From Paralvinella palmiformis (taxonomy: Eukaryota; Annelida; Polychaeta; Terebellida; Alvinellidae), in the NCBI GenBank assembly GCA_025642065.1, contig JAODUP010001201.1, positions 1-64,000 of the forward strand: DNA of 64,000 bases. The letters are read 5' to 3'. Of this stretch, positions 33,763-45,283 are shown piece by piece. The translations under genes and the position numbers were made by a program. The notes under the pieces were generated by a model, which was not told the origin of the DNA, did no database searches, and saw only the letters and a list, made by a program, of their open reading frames with translations. Position 1 is the first letter of the stretch, and the number at the start of each line of letters is the position of its first letter.

Positions 33763-34035
33763 TGATTCTAGGATATAACCTATTTGGGGGAGCTCCCCCT
33801 TAGGTTTTAAAAATGTGGGGGATTTTAATGTAACATAGGCACTTGGCATGAAAACCATTTGGGGTACAAATGCATACCTCCATGAATATTTGAACTGAAA
33901 ATGATGACATTTGCATCTTATTTGAAGTATTTATACACATAGTTTTACAGTGTAAGCATAATTAAATGTATGCATATGATTTATAGCTATAACATGAAAA
34001 ACCAAGACTACAGAAATGCTTCAAAATACTATTGA
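32693..34035. other. Intergenic sequence
   Basis: No gene recognised. (TG)n at about 32853-32874 and (TA)n at about 33729-33752. Confidence 0.5.
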
Positions 34036-34039
34036 TGAG

Positions 34040-34262
34040 ACTCGTTTTTATATTCTACAGGCTTTCTTCTCCTTCCACATATTTACAGCTAACTCATATT
34101 CAAAGTCTTTAAAGAAATTCTTTGGGTAGTGGGCCATCACATGCAATAAGCATTCAATCATGTAGATTTTCCTCACCAAGAGAGTTCTTCAACAAGGTTT
34201 TAATGCTATTCATAGAGAACTGCCTCTCACGCTTGGCAGTTGATGGACAGAGGATCAAGGTA
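34040..34262 (-). mobile_element. hAT transposase C-terminal remnant
   Basis: On the minus strand from about 34255 the frame reads LCPSTAKRERQFSMNSIKTL, then LLKNSLGEENLHD, a stop, then MLIACDGPLPKEF. This is the hAT dimerisation domain signature (normally ...ASCERSFSxLKxIKxxLRSxMxxERLxxLxLL). An in-frame stop shows decay. No terminal repeats were found nearby. Confidence 0.65.
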
Positions 34263-34269
34263 GAAACAC

Positions 34270-34787
34270 AATTATTAAGTTACCCCAAAAATGCATATAA
34301 TTCCTTCAGTAAAGTATGAATACAGTGAATATGATATATGAAATCCATATTTATACTATAATATTAACATAAAATGCTAACAAAATGATCAAATAAATAT
34401 ACAGGAGATGAACAGAGAAATCCACCATATAAACAAGATCATGTGCTTTTATTTACTGTAAACAAAGCTAACTGGCCAATCAGGAGGGAGTATTTGAGTC
34501 ATGTGACCATCTTAATGGATGTTTACCAGCCAAGATCACCAGCCCAACAAAATCTCTCCCATCCATCAAGCATGGTTCTTATATTCAGTAAATATTTATA
34601 AATAGGACAACTGAAATGGCGACAGCAGTAGATTTTCGCATTATTTCAGATCAGGAAACTATCGGATGATACATATTTGGTGTTTATCATGACCCATTTT
34701 TGCTGATAATTAAAGCTTATTAAAACTATAATGTGATGTGGAGATATTGCGAGAATCGCACAAAAATGCATCCTAGAAGCGACACTG

Positions 34788-34823
<36 letters not shown>

Positions 34824-35049
34824 CTGACAGACAGATGGAATATGTAACAGCACTCCTTTCCTGTGAACCACCTCCTAGAACAAACATAAATAAATTACTG
34901 CACCAGTGTTAATTATTGTGTGTGTTAGCATAATGCATATACAACAATACAATTTACAAATGTGAATAAATTTCAACTATCTGCTGTGTGGAACTGAGGA
35001 ACCAATAGTAAATCAATTCTGCATCAACATACTGGTTGTTTTACTATTG

Positions 35050-35085
<36 letters not shown>

Positions 35086-35505
35086 CTAGCCATGTTTTGT
35101 TCAGTGTACATTTAGTGTAGGCCTAGGGTATATATAACCGAGGTTCATCATGTAACCAGCTCCAATACTTTGAGGATGATAGATCTGTAAGATGTTGTTT
35201 TTGAGTTCCATTGTATTTTTGATTCCATTGTATCAAAACAATGTTTATAACATAATGTCAAATTAAAGTTACGTGCAGTGACGTACTTGGTTACTATATT
35301 ATGCCTCTACTATCTATACAGGTCTGTGGTACTCTTTACCAATGGTTATACTGAGTAGGAGGCTGTAGGCCGAAGCTGTGAAATCTATTCTAAATTCTAA
35401 ATTTATTTACAATTAACTCTTGTAGGTCTAATGAAGCAGTACATTAATTATGTCATATGATTATAGACCATATCATCCATATCAGTGGCATATGCGTGTT
35501 CCGCA
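34270..35505. other. Intergenic sequence
   Basis: No gene recognised. (TA)n/(GA)n at about 34788-34823 and (GT)n at about 35049-35083. Confidence 0.5.
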
Positions 35506-35508
35506 TTG

Positions 35509-35773
35509 AATTTTTTTTGTGAAGTCTGGGAAGTTTGGATGCATGTAAACTGAACACCTAATAATAAGGGAATGCTCCAAATACGTATTAGAGTCTAGAC
35601 CCAATAATAAAATTAATACTAGCCAGATCATATGGCAGATGCGGTTATTTTTACGTGGATGGCTACCTTAAATGAAATGGTCACCAGCAACCAGCACACC
35701 CGGCGTATTTAGAGCATTCCAATATTAATCAGCTTACATGCATTCGAACTTCCCAGACTATACCAAAAAATAC
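35509..35773. mobile_element. Foldback-type MITE with about 75-bp inverted ends
   Basis: The left arm 35509-35587 (GTCTGGGAAGTTTGGATGCA, then GGAATGCTCCAAATACG) and right arm 35701-35773 (reverse complement GTCTGGGAAGTTCGAATGCA, then GGAATGCTCTAAATACG) pair with few mismatches around a loop of about 110 bp. No coding capacity. The superfamily is not assigned. Confidence 0.75.
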
Positions 35774-36140
35774 AGTCTTGGGCTGAGCTAGCCGTGTAGA
35801 CTGTAGTTTTAAAACTCTGGCATTACACACATTGAGATCGCAGCCAGGGATTGAGCGATAATTGCAGTTAAACTTAATGTCAATAACGGTTCAACACTTT
35901 TCTTTCTCCAAAGGCTAGTCAACCTACACATATTATATAGCTAAATACCCTTATAGAACAAATTATAAAAAGCTGATAGAAGTAATTTCGAAGAAGATAT
36001 CAGATTATATGATAATATAACTTAAATATAAATAAATCATTAGATTATAGGCCCATTTATATAAAGCTAATTACAGTGTTTCACACCAGGTAGGGCCACT
36101 ATCGACGATACGCTAAGATCATTGAAAAAGATTCGAGCAG

Positions 36141-36244
36141 GCCGCAGAACAATCTAGAACATTCTGTAAAATTCTTATTTAGAATTATCGAATGTGAAGA
36201 AACTTCCAACAGCTAGGGAATTATAGACGACATGTGTATATAAA
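36141..36244 (+). promoter_or_regulatory. Heat-shock-type promoter of the intact alpha-crystallin gene
   Basis: In order: GCCGCAGAACAATCTAGAAC (36141-36160), overlapping an AGAACATTCT heat shock element (36156-36165), then GAAACTTCC (36199-36207) and TATATAAA (36237-36244). Inverted GAA/TTC pairs two bases apart are heat shock factor sites, so heat or stress induction is likely. Confidence 0.8.
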
Positions 36245-36382
36245 CCGACACCGATGACTGACTGTCAGTTAATCGAAACACGACAACGATCGCTGGACAA
36301 CGAAATAAACGAGTTTTAGCCAAGATTCGTCAGAACTTACTGAGTTACTCAGTTTGTATACGCGGTATTGTAAAAACAGAAG

Positions 36383-37591
36383 ATGTCATTTTTCTGTCGT
36401 CCAGTTATCTACCTACCAGCGGCTAGTCAGTGGGATTACAGTCCACGAAGTCAGGTCACAAGGACACATCGACGGAATTTAAGACGCCATCCATACTCAA
36501 CGCAACTGGGCAGACACCTATTTGAGTACCTTCTCGATGATAATTCCTTTGATGAGATCTACGACGATGCTGATCTCCCGTCTAGCTACGTCAATATCAA
36601 GCCAAGAAGAGTCTGGATAAATAAGAAGAAAGTTCCGATCAAAACACCAGAAAAGGCGGTGAGATATGTCGAGGAACAGAAAAATTCCAAAAATGACGAT
36701 GGTTTTCTTATGGATTTGGATCAGTTAGTCGGATGTTTGTTCAGTACTATTTATGGTGCTCAGAGCGAACTCAAAAGTCAATCGAATCCTTATCGGACAA
36801 AGTCGGCGAAAATCGAAGATCACTTAGAAGGAACAAAGAGAATCAAGCAAACGTCAGAAAAGAAACCATCCAAAATCCAATCAACGACTAACCTTTCAAA
36901 ACAACCAATCACAGAACAGATTAGCAGCAACAGGAAGCTTGATGAGGTGGAAATAAAGAATAATACCAAAGAAAAGAAATCGGATCAATCGACACAGAAT
37001 GAAGAAAAGGTCAAGTCAACTGTCCAACCAGTGAGAGAAAAACCGGATGACGTCCAAGTCATATTTGTTGTCGACGGTAACCCTTGTGAAGAGGGTACTG
37101 CCAATGTTAATGGGATGGACTGTTCTAGAAATATGTGTCAGCCAGAGGAAATGGAAGAGGAACATCACACAGAGATGGATCATCCTGATCAAGGGGAAGA
37201 GTCAAAAGAGCTAACAGAAATACAAGGCACTGAGACTTCAAATGTTGATGACAACAATGAGCAAACTAACAGCGAAGACTTTGGTAATACTCAGATCATG
37301 GAACTGGAAGATTCGGAGAAATTCCAGGCAACTTTTGATCTGAGTTCTTTCCTTCCAGAAGAGATCCAGGTGAAGTTGTCAGAAGACAAGTTGGTCTTGG
37401 ATGCTGAACACGAGGTAACAAAAGAAGGACTGATTGAAAGGCACAGTGTACGGAAAGTGATGACACTGCCATCTGGTGTTGACCCAGACAGTTTACGATG
37501 TCGCCTTGCTGATGATGGTCACATGACGATAACAGCCAATCACATAGGAAAAAATTATAAAATTCTAAAAATTGAAAAGCAAACAGATTAA
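36383..37591 (+). CDS. Long small-heat-shock-like protein with C-terminal alpha-crystallin domain
   Basis: 402 residues, single coding exon. The C-terminal part (about 311-395) is an alpha-crystallin domain: KFQATFDLSSFLPEEIQVKL, DKLVLDAEHE, then LPSGVDPDSLRCRL and DDGHMTITANH, matching the beta-strand pattern of metazoan sHSPs. Residues 1-70 include LFEYLLDDNSFDEIYDD, like the N-terminal FD-rich segment of some sHSPs. Between them lie about 220 residues of highly charged, low-complexity, probably disordered sequence, making this roughly twice the usual sHSP length. It probably acts as a cytosolic, stress-induced holdase-type chaperone, inferred from the domain and promoter. The decayed inverted paralogue lies 8 kb to the left. 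AATAAA near 37785 ends the gene. The conserved IxI motif of some sHSPs may be represented by ILKIEK near the end. Confidence 0.92.
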   Translation: MSFFCRPVIYLPAASQWDYSPRSQVTRTHRRNLRRHPYSTQLGRHLFEYLLDDNSFDEIYDDADLPSSYVNIKPRRVWINKKKVPIKTPEKAVRYVEEQKNSKNDDGFLMDLDQLVGCLFSTIYGAQSELKSQSNPYRTKSAKIEDHLEGTKRIKQTSEKKPSKIQSTTNLSKQPITEQISSNRKLDEVEIKNNTKEKKSDQSTQNEEKVKSTVQPVREKPDDVQVIFVVDGNPCEEGTANVNGMDCSRNMCQPEEMEEEHHTEMDHPDQGEESKELTEIQGTETSNVDDNNEQTNSEDFGNTQIMELEDSEKFQATFDLSSFLPEEIQVKLSEDKLVLDAEHEVTKEGLIERHSVRKVMTLPSGVDPDSLRCRLADDGHMTITANHIGKNYKILKIEKQTD

Positions 37592-37785
37592 AATATTCTT
37601 CATTAATTGTAACGTATTCCTAGTATATGTACATAACATCTTTCAGTTATATTTATCACAATGAAGACTTCATCTTGTATACGAGTAAAAATGTTCTATG
37701 CAGAAAATGTTATATAAATGTTTGTATGCAAATGATAAATAATTCAGTGTGTGTGACGAATAGATTATTAGTATGTATCCGCATC

Positions 37786-37792
37786 AAATAAA
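37786..37792 (+). terminator. Polyadenylation signal of the alpha-crystallin gene
   Basis: AAATAAA about 195 bp after the stop codon. Confidence 0.6.
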
Positions 37793-37900
37793 GCTTTCTA
37801 AACACACAAATGAATTCTATTTTCTTCCATATGTGTGTGTGTGTGATTCAGGTATCATAACACAAATAGCTCCAGCATTGTTTAATAGATAGGTAATGGC

Positions 37901-38667
37901 CAGGGGTGACTGAACTACTTTTATTTCGTACTTGAGTAGAAGTAAAAGTAAGCCTCTTCAAAATTAGTTCAGTAGAAGTAAAAGTAAACTTGTAACTCTA
38001 CGTGAGTAAAAAGTAAAACTACTTTCTAAAAGTAATTGAAGTAAAAGTAGAAGATAAAATTTATTGTAACACAAAATATGAGAATCAATCATTATCAAAA
38101 TTCATTACATCCACAGACATGTGCTGTCAGCAGATGTGCCCCCACGTTCACTTCATTGAACAAAGCCCTTGTTCAACTTCAGGAAAATATGCGATTAAAA
38201 TTTAATTACAATGAATCTTAGAAAACGGGTGGTTTCAGGTGAAATATTGTATAATGAGCCTTCAAAAATAGGTTGGCATTGTCTTGAATATCAGCTGAAA
38301 CATGTTGTCCATCCTAAATGCTAGTACTCATACAGAACTCATTTCAATACCACACCATATTAATTTACATTTGTTTACCATAAATTCATAAAAGATACAC
38401 AAGTTAGTGACAACTTGTAATAACAATTTGCAGCAACTGTGTTAATCGTCTCTGAAACCATAGGCTATGTTATGGCTAAATAAGTAACGAAAATATCATG
38501 AAGTAAATGAAAGTAACAACCTAAAAAGTAGCATTACTGCAAATAAAATTACTTCATTACAAGTAAAAATAGTTAGTTGAAATGTTACTTCATTACCTCT
38601 CAGTTACTTGAAAAAACTACTTAAGTAGAGTAACAAAGTAGTTTTATTTCATTACATGACACCCCTG
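37901..38667. mobile_element. Non-autonomous hAT-type transposon (MITE)
   Basis: The termini are CAGGGGTGACTG... on the left and ...CATGACACCCCTG on the right, the CAGGGGTGT-type inverted end of hAT elements. It is flanked by 8-bp site duplications GTAATGGC (37893-37900) and GTAATGAC (38668-38675), a 7/8 match. Subterminal regions carry many copies of AAGTAAAAGTA/ACTACTT words on both sides. 767 bp with no coding sequence. Confidence 0.9.
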
Positions 38668-38675
38668 GTAATGAC

Positions 38676-39150
38676 CAAACACACATGCCATCAATGATAT
38701 CAAGTTCATTAGGACAACAAACAAATAATATAAACAATATTTACAGATTTAAATTAAGTCACTTTTACAAAGACCTGACTTCAATAAAAGGTATAAAATA
38801 TCTATCAACAGACAGTTGCAGTCATCATTCTACCATTTTAATTAGTAATCTAATCAAATATGAAGACGGTCTCCTCAAAAGTCAGAAACATATGCTGGGT
38901 GAGGTATACATGAACGTACACATTATGAATACAGACATAAATTATAAAAGGATAGTTAAAAATACTTCTTTTCAACAATAAGTGAAATATGTTGATTACA
39001 CACGTGATAACTTAAACAAGGAGACATATTCAAAATACTTTTAGAAACATACAAAATTCATAACTTAGCAATAACATGCATTCACGGCTTAGGATGGATT
39101 TCCATCAAAATTAACAACATATATTAGCATATACAACATGCGGCAAAAAA
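38676..39150. other. 3' flank of the zinc-finger gene
   Basis: Probably includes the 3' UTR of the minus-strand zinc-finger gene. No clear polyadenylation signal was identified. Confidence 0.4.
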
Positions 39151-42100
39151 TCACTGATAAGTATTTTGTACAATCTGATATGTTTGGGGCACTGTATATG
39201 ATGTGGAGATTGTTTGGGATACAGCTGGGCTAAGTGCCGTCAGTGACACTGTTTCCGATGGTGTACCAGAAGACTGCTGTATCATCACTGACGCAGTGGT
39301 CCCTTGCAGCAGTGGATAGTCAGTATTTCCTGGTAACATCTGAAGAGTGTCATAGGTGGCCATCTCAAGAAGGTTGGCTGCATCAGTATTCTGGCCTGAC
39401 TCTGACTGTATTTCAGACACCTGATGTACAACCATGTTCTGTATGGTCAGTTCCATCTCTTGCTCATTGTGGACCATTCCCTGAATGTTTGTGGAACCGT
39501 CATAGGTGGCTGGAGTGATAGTCTGACGCATGGGCAGTGCATTCTGAAGTACGCATACGCTGTCACCAGGCACAGCGGTGTCGCACTGAAACAGGTGTGA
39601 GATTCCCTCCTGTACTGCGGCACCACCATGTGATAACTGCATAACGCTGAGCTGATCCGTGGAAACATTACCAGGCTCTTCACAGATGACCTGCTGATCT
39701 GTGACAATGACATTTCCGGTGTGTTCTGGTTTGACAAGTTTCTCTTGCTTCTTGGCAATCACAGTGGTGCCATCTTGTTGTCGACGCACCCGACCGCACT
39801 TGTGAGTCTTTACATAAGATAATTTGTTCATTCCATGTCCGCAGTCCTTACAATAATAGGTGTACTTGTGGAAGTGAACTACATACTGATGCTTACGGAT
39901 GTCCTCCTTTGTCTTAAATCTTTTACCGCAGATCTCACACTGGCAAGAACGTTCATCTGAAAAATACACGCATATTTCAATCCTATCTCACAAGGATTAA
40001 ATGGGCTAAAGCCTTTTTGGACTGACACAAAATATGAAATGGTTTTATATAACATAATAACTGTACAGCAATAACACATGCAAAAGCTTTTTTGTTGGAG
40101 GGGGTCATTTCCACAATTTGTAATTTTAATGTGCTTGTATTTAGAGTTATGCCTTATGGTAAAAGGCTATCACTTTCACTTCAAGACTGAACCTGAAATA
40201 AGAAAATTGCAGTATTTGAAACAATAAAGTAACTATCATAGTAGATGAGTTGTTTGTTTTGTCTCATTGTTGGTTACATCCAGAACATATAGCTGATGGG
40301 CAAATCCAGAAACTTCCCACAAACACATCTTACTCAACTCAATTCAATCTGTAACATGGAGGTTTGCATTGCAGTGTCCTAACCAACAAGCTATAGCAAT
40401 GCCCCAGCAAGTACAATATAGGTGTTGGATTAAGCTTCTAAATGACTATCTTTTGTCAGTCATAAAAGATGCACACACTACAACCAGAATCATAACAGGG
40501 CACAATTAAAACAGCTACCAAAATACTTTGATTGCACCACTTTATTTAAATTGTTTTTCTTAAATTGCCTTCAGGTGTAACTGGTCTTCCTGCTGGAGCA
40601 AATACTAATTACCAAAACCATTTTGTTCACTTTATTAGGTTTTAATTCATCAGTGATTTAGAACCATAATATTGCTCACACACACACACAAACAAACCTG
40701 AATGTTTTGGTATGTGACGATCGTAGTGTTGCTTTCTGTAGAACACTTTACCACAGACTTCACAAGCTTGTTTGTATTTACCACCAACAGTATCGCAGTG
40801 TGCCGTTTGTTTATGTATATAGAGACCACTTGCTGTCCCATACATCTTGCCACAGAGGTGACACATGAACTTCTTCTCTCGCTTGTCACACTTGATCTTA
40901 TGGGTGGAGAGTGTATCTTTTGTCAGAAAGCCCTTGCCACACCGACACCAAAGCTTCTTGCACTTATCTGTGTTCTCTGGACATTTAAACCTACTATGTC
41001 TGTACCGAGCCTGTCGGTGTCTGAACTGCTTTCCACAGTACTGGCAGGCAAATGTACGATCATCATCTATGATCTGTGCGTGTAGAAATTAAGAAATTTA
41101 TTTACTAATTTAAACAAAAGAGAACTTCACCTATTTCACAGCTGAAACAGCTGCATTCAAAAGGGGAACAATTACGTATTTACCTGTGGACCTTTCTTTT
41201 TACGTTCCTTTTCACGTTCATTAATTCGATTTGTATGTTCTTCTGCTGCTCTCTTCAGTTCCTATCATATTACAAAAACAAGAAGATTTACTGATTAGCT
41301 GAACATAGAAAAAGAAGAGGCACAATTTCAAGCTTTGCTTTGTTGTTCGGGGATAATCCCCAGGCTGTCGTTTATCCAGCACAGCCTCTATGTTGGAGTA
41401 GCTGAGAACTCTCCCGCCACCACTCACAGGGGAGCAGTATGGAAAGATGGAGCCAAAATACCCTCAGGCGGTCTTTAACGGCCCCCTTTATTTTTAATAA
41501 ACCGGTGGAGACGGCAACGCCATTTAATGTGGTCAGCCAATCACGATGTTGTGAGCTGAGAAATTAATCCCTGGAAAAGTTTCAACCTCTTGATGGGATC
41601 GAACCTGTGACCCTTGGAACCAAGTGCTTAACCGCAAGGCCACCGGAGCTCACATTTAAAGCTGGAAAATCATGCTGTTATATGACCAGTATCACTCAGA
41701 TAATAACTGGAATGGGTCAGTGCAATTTCCATAGGTAAGTAGGTTAAATCATACATAGGCTGGCCAAGAATGATACACTATTCATATAGAATAACAGGCA
41801 CCTGTGTCTACCATTTTAATTGTGGAAATGACCTAATTTTGGGATATTAGTGAAAAGTATTATTAGACTTCCAAAAATCCCATGCCTTTATATAAAAGGC
41901 ACAGAAGTCTAACAGAGAGATACAAATTTTGCAATAACAAATACTGAAAACAATGGTCAGTCAAGTTTTTTTCAGCAAACGAGTGCCTAGTAAGAAATCC
42001 TACTGCCACTTTTTATCAAAGTTACAGAAATAGTTTGCGGTTTAGTGTAATAATTATACATGAATACCTCCTTAAATGTTCTTTCATCGTAGTGGACATT

Positions 42101-45100
42101 TTTCAGGTGTTTTAGAATACAGGTACCAATACGTTTAACACCACAATAAACGCAAGTCATCTCTAACTGTTCTCTGGCCTTCATCCCTGGACGATATGCA
42201 GCTGAGCCCTGTTCCTCGGCACCAAGGAGGATCTTCTTAAAGTCATCCTCACTCTTGTGGGCCATACGGATGTGTTTCATTAGGTTGTTAAATGCACAAT
42301 ACTGCCGTCCACAACCAGTGCAGCAAAACTGAGATCTCTCACCGAGGAGCTGAAAATTGTGAGGTGAAAACTTAATGTAAACTATGCTGCTGAAGATATA
42401 ACAATTAACAGCACTAAATAGTGACGAGCTGTTCATCGAAGATACAAGGTTAGTGTAGAAACTTACTGTTCCATATCATCAGTCCTTTTATAGCACATGA
42501 AATTATAAACATAAATCTCTAAACAAATCCCATGGGTGTGCATTGATTCAATTCACAAATCAGCTGAGATTAATTAATAACTGTTTGAATCTGATAAAAG
42601 GTGCAAGGTAATGTTTACTTCTATGTGTAAAATAGCCACCATCAGAAATTCTTTAATCATATTATGAACATCACAGCAATCAAGATTCATGATATGGTAA
42701 TATTTCTACATATCTGTGTTTTTTAGTATTGACGGGGTACCAATGTACCATTAAAACAATACAGAAACTATATGGCAGCTAATGAAATGAAGTGGGTCAT
42801 GAAATATAATAACTGTGACGTACTATTAAATGTGTGACTAGCTTGTTACAAATATATAACAAGCACAATACAAGTGTGTGTGTGCATGCATATACACACT
42901 TCTCAGTGAATAATATATTTCAGTACCTGTATCTTTTGCTCCTTCTTACGATTCCACTCTGTTGCTGTTATTTCCTGCGCCAAACACATCCTTCTGTGTG
43001 CTGAATCAGCATTAAGGAGTTCTATATATTTTTCCAATGAGATCTGATGTTGGATCTCGATGTGACGTGGAAGTCGTGCACGCACCGACCATCTGGTCCC
43101 AGTAAACACCTTTTCACACACCAGACATATTGTGCTGCTATCTTCTTCACTAAGCATGTCATTCTGTATTGCTATTTCAGTGCTCCTGTCACAAATCTCC
43201 TTTAGGAATTCAGCTCTATTTAATTTGTCATCAGATGGTGCCGAATTCTTGGCAACTTCAATTCCATTGTTCTTCCCATGTACATCTCGGATATGTGTAT
43301 TTAAACTCTTTCTGTGGCTGAATGTTTTATCACAATACGAACAGGACAGTGACGCAGAGGAGGTACACGTTACCTGTTTTGTGTGAAGTCTTGTAGTCCT
43401 AGTGTTTGATTGGCTAAGTGTCTCCCAGCGACAGAGCGTCTTGTTGGCTTCAGTTTTAACCACCAGATCATCAGAGTTTAGCTTAGTTAATGAAACGATG
43501 TTAGATTTACAGTACCCATCCCACAGCATACCATGACTGTTCACAAGATGAGCTTTAAGCCCATTAAGACTATTGGAGAATTCTCGACACAAGTTACACT
43601 GCAAAATATTTAACAACACTTGTGTGTCTAACTGTTTTGTACTTCCAAACAATGGGTCTTCTTGGTGTGAGGTGGCCGGTGATTCAACAGTGTTGCTTTT
43701 GGCCACATGAGCTGCACCACTATCTGTGTCAATTAAACCTACACCAGTCTGACAATTCTCATCTGAATCCCGCTCATCGCATACATTATCAACTTTCAGT
43801 TGGTCACCACCTTCATTACTGTTTAACATATCACAGTTCTGGCAATGATCTTCATCCATCACAGATGACCTCTCCCTTTTACTTGGGGTTACTTGATCTT
43901 CAGTAAGATGACCATTTTTAATGCCCCTGTCAGTACAGCCAGCGGACTTATCACCAGTGATCAGCTGCTCCTGAGATTTATGGGAACATCTTTTCACTGC
44001 TCTTCTTGTCAATTTTCTAGCTGGCAAGTTGTCTTCTATTTTCCTGATGCACTGAACTGATGGATTCTGAGGAAGCTGCAAGGACTCATCCGGTATAATC
44101 TGACATCTGACTGTTGACATGAGATTCTTGCATAGGATGTCATCTGTTGAAAAAAGAAATTACAGAAAGAAGTAAAACAAATTGTCTGTCATGTACATGT
44201 TGAATGAAGATGTGTTGTATAATCTACATAAGTCAATTAGATTTACATTAATAAGAACTAGACATGGTTTTATGAACATTTAAAAATAAATAAATAAATG
44301 TATGTGCCAGAAATCACCTTGCAGCAAGAAGGAGAGCTGTTCATCTTTATATGATGCTCTGATGGTCACTGCTACATCTGGATCTGAAAGCCAGATAAAC
44401 TACAGAATGAACATTGTAAACCATTTGTCATTTAGAAAGTTATAAAATATTGCCAAGAGCTAAAGTATTATTCTCAACTGATAAACAATAATCTGATCAT
44501 CACAAATTGATCTACATTTTCATGATCCACACAGACAAAGATCAATTATGAGAAAGCCATCTTCCAGCAGTCTCACACCTATATATTATTTTCTTGGTGC
44601 TTTACTTTAAAACATTTATATTTCTCCACATTACATTCACAAGCATAAGGTTGCTTGATGTCTGTAAATCAATATATTGAGAGGCAAAACTAATCTATTT
44701 TGATTGGGTTTCGAAGCGGAGTTGATGTCTAAAATAGATGCATTCCACAAATACAATTATTGATATCGTCTAGAAACAATAAAAGGAATTGTAAACATCC
44801 TGTTAAGTAATTAAGTAGGTTGGGTTTTATGTTAGATTTCATTATTTTCTTCATATTAAGTGAATAATGCTAAATGAATTCCAGTTAAAGTTAGCTTATA
44901 TGGATCAATAAGTCTGACTGGGTTCTACAAAATTCCAGCTATATATTGCAAACATTTACACTGTATTATAGTGAATAAATCTGGACTCAAACTGAATAAT
45001 ATGCAGGTGCATGTCCATTAAATGATATTTTTATTACATATTATTATATAACAAAGAAACGAGTAACATTTGCTATTCATTCCTAATTATCATAATAATA

Positions 45101-45283
45101 CTCCATGTATAATAATCACTTAATCACTGATCTGAATCTTTGAGTACTTACCTTCCAGATAAAAGCCACCCACTTCAAATTGAGCTTCATCCACCAGTTG
45201 AGAGCAAGCTTTGATCAATGAGTGTGGGATAAGCAGCTGGAAATTTACTTGTTCCACAACCATACTTGTTGGTAGCTCAGCTG
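39151..45283 (-). CDS. Multi-exon C2H2 zinc-finger protein
   Basis: Seven exons join in one frame: 45283-45152, 44383-44318, 44143-42927, 42349-42068, 41261-41184, 41073-40698 and 39956-39151. Each has AG and GT borders and compatible phases, giving about 985 residues. The first exons encode an unfingered region (VNFQLLIPHSLIKACSQLVD). The third holds an acidic linker and fingers CNLC, CSYC and CLVC. The fourth has CTGC and CVYC fingers, the fifth a Lys/Glu-rich helix, the sixth CQYC, CRCG, CHLC and CEVC. The last has CEIC and CKDC followed by a 170-residue Gln/Ser/Thr-rich tail. There are about eleven C2H2-like fingers, widely spaced rather than in a KRAB-type tandem array, several with non-standard spacing. 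Nuclear DNA or RNA binding is expected; the target and orthologue are not recognised. The true start may be in an upstream exon (46971-46863) or at the ATG inside the first listed exon. A SINE lies in the intron at 41332-41653. Confidence 0.9.
41332..41653 (-). mobile_element. SINE family B in an intron of the zinc-finger gene
   Basis: Reverse-oriented copy with a complete tRNA-like head (reverse of CCGGTGGCCTTGCGGTTAAG) and the CAGCCTCTATGTTGGAG segment. It lacks about 40 bp of the body around the GTTTTACGTCCTC segment. Confidence 0.9.

Noticed and set aside
42903..44120. 405-codon frame as a single-exon gene
   Set aside because: Splice sites and matching phases show that it is the third listed exon of the larger zinc-finger gene; coding continues at both ends.
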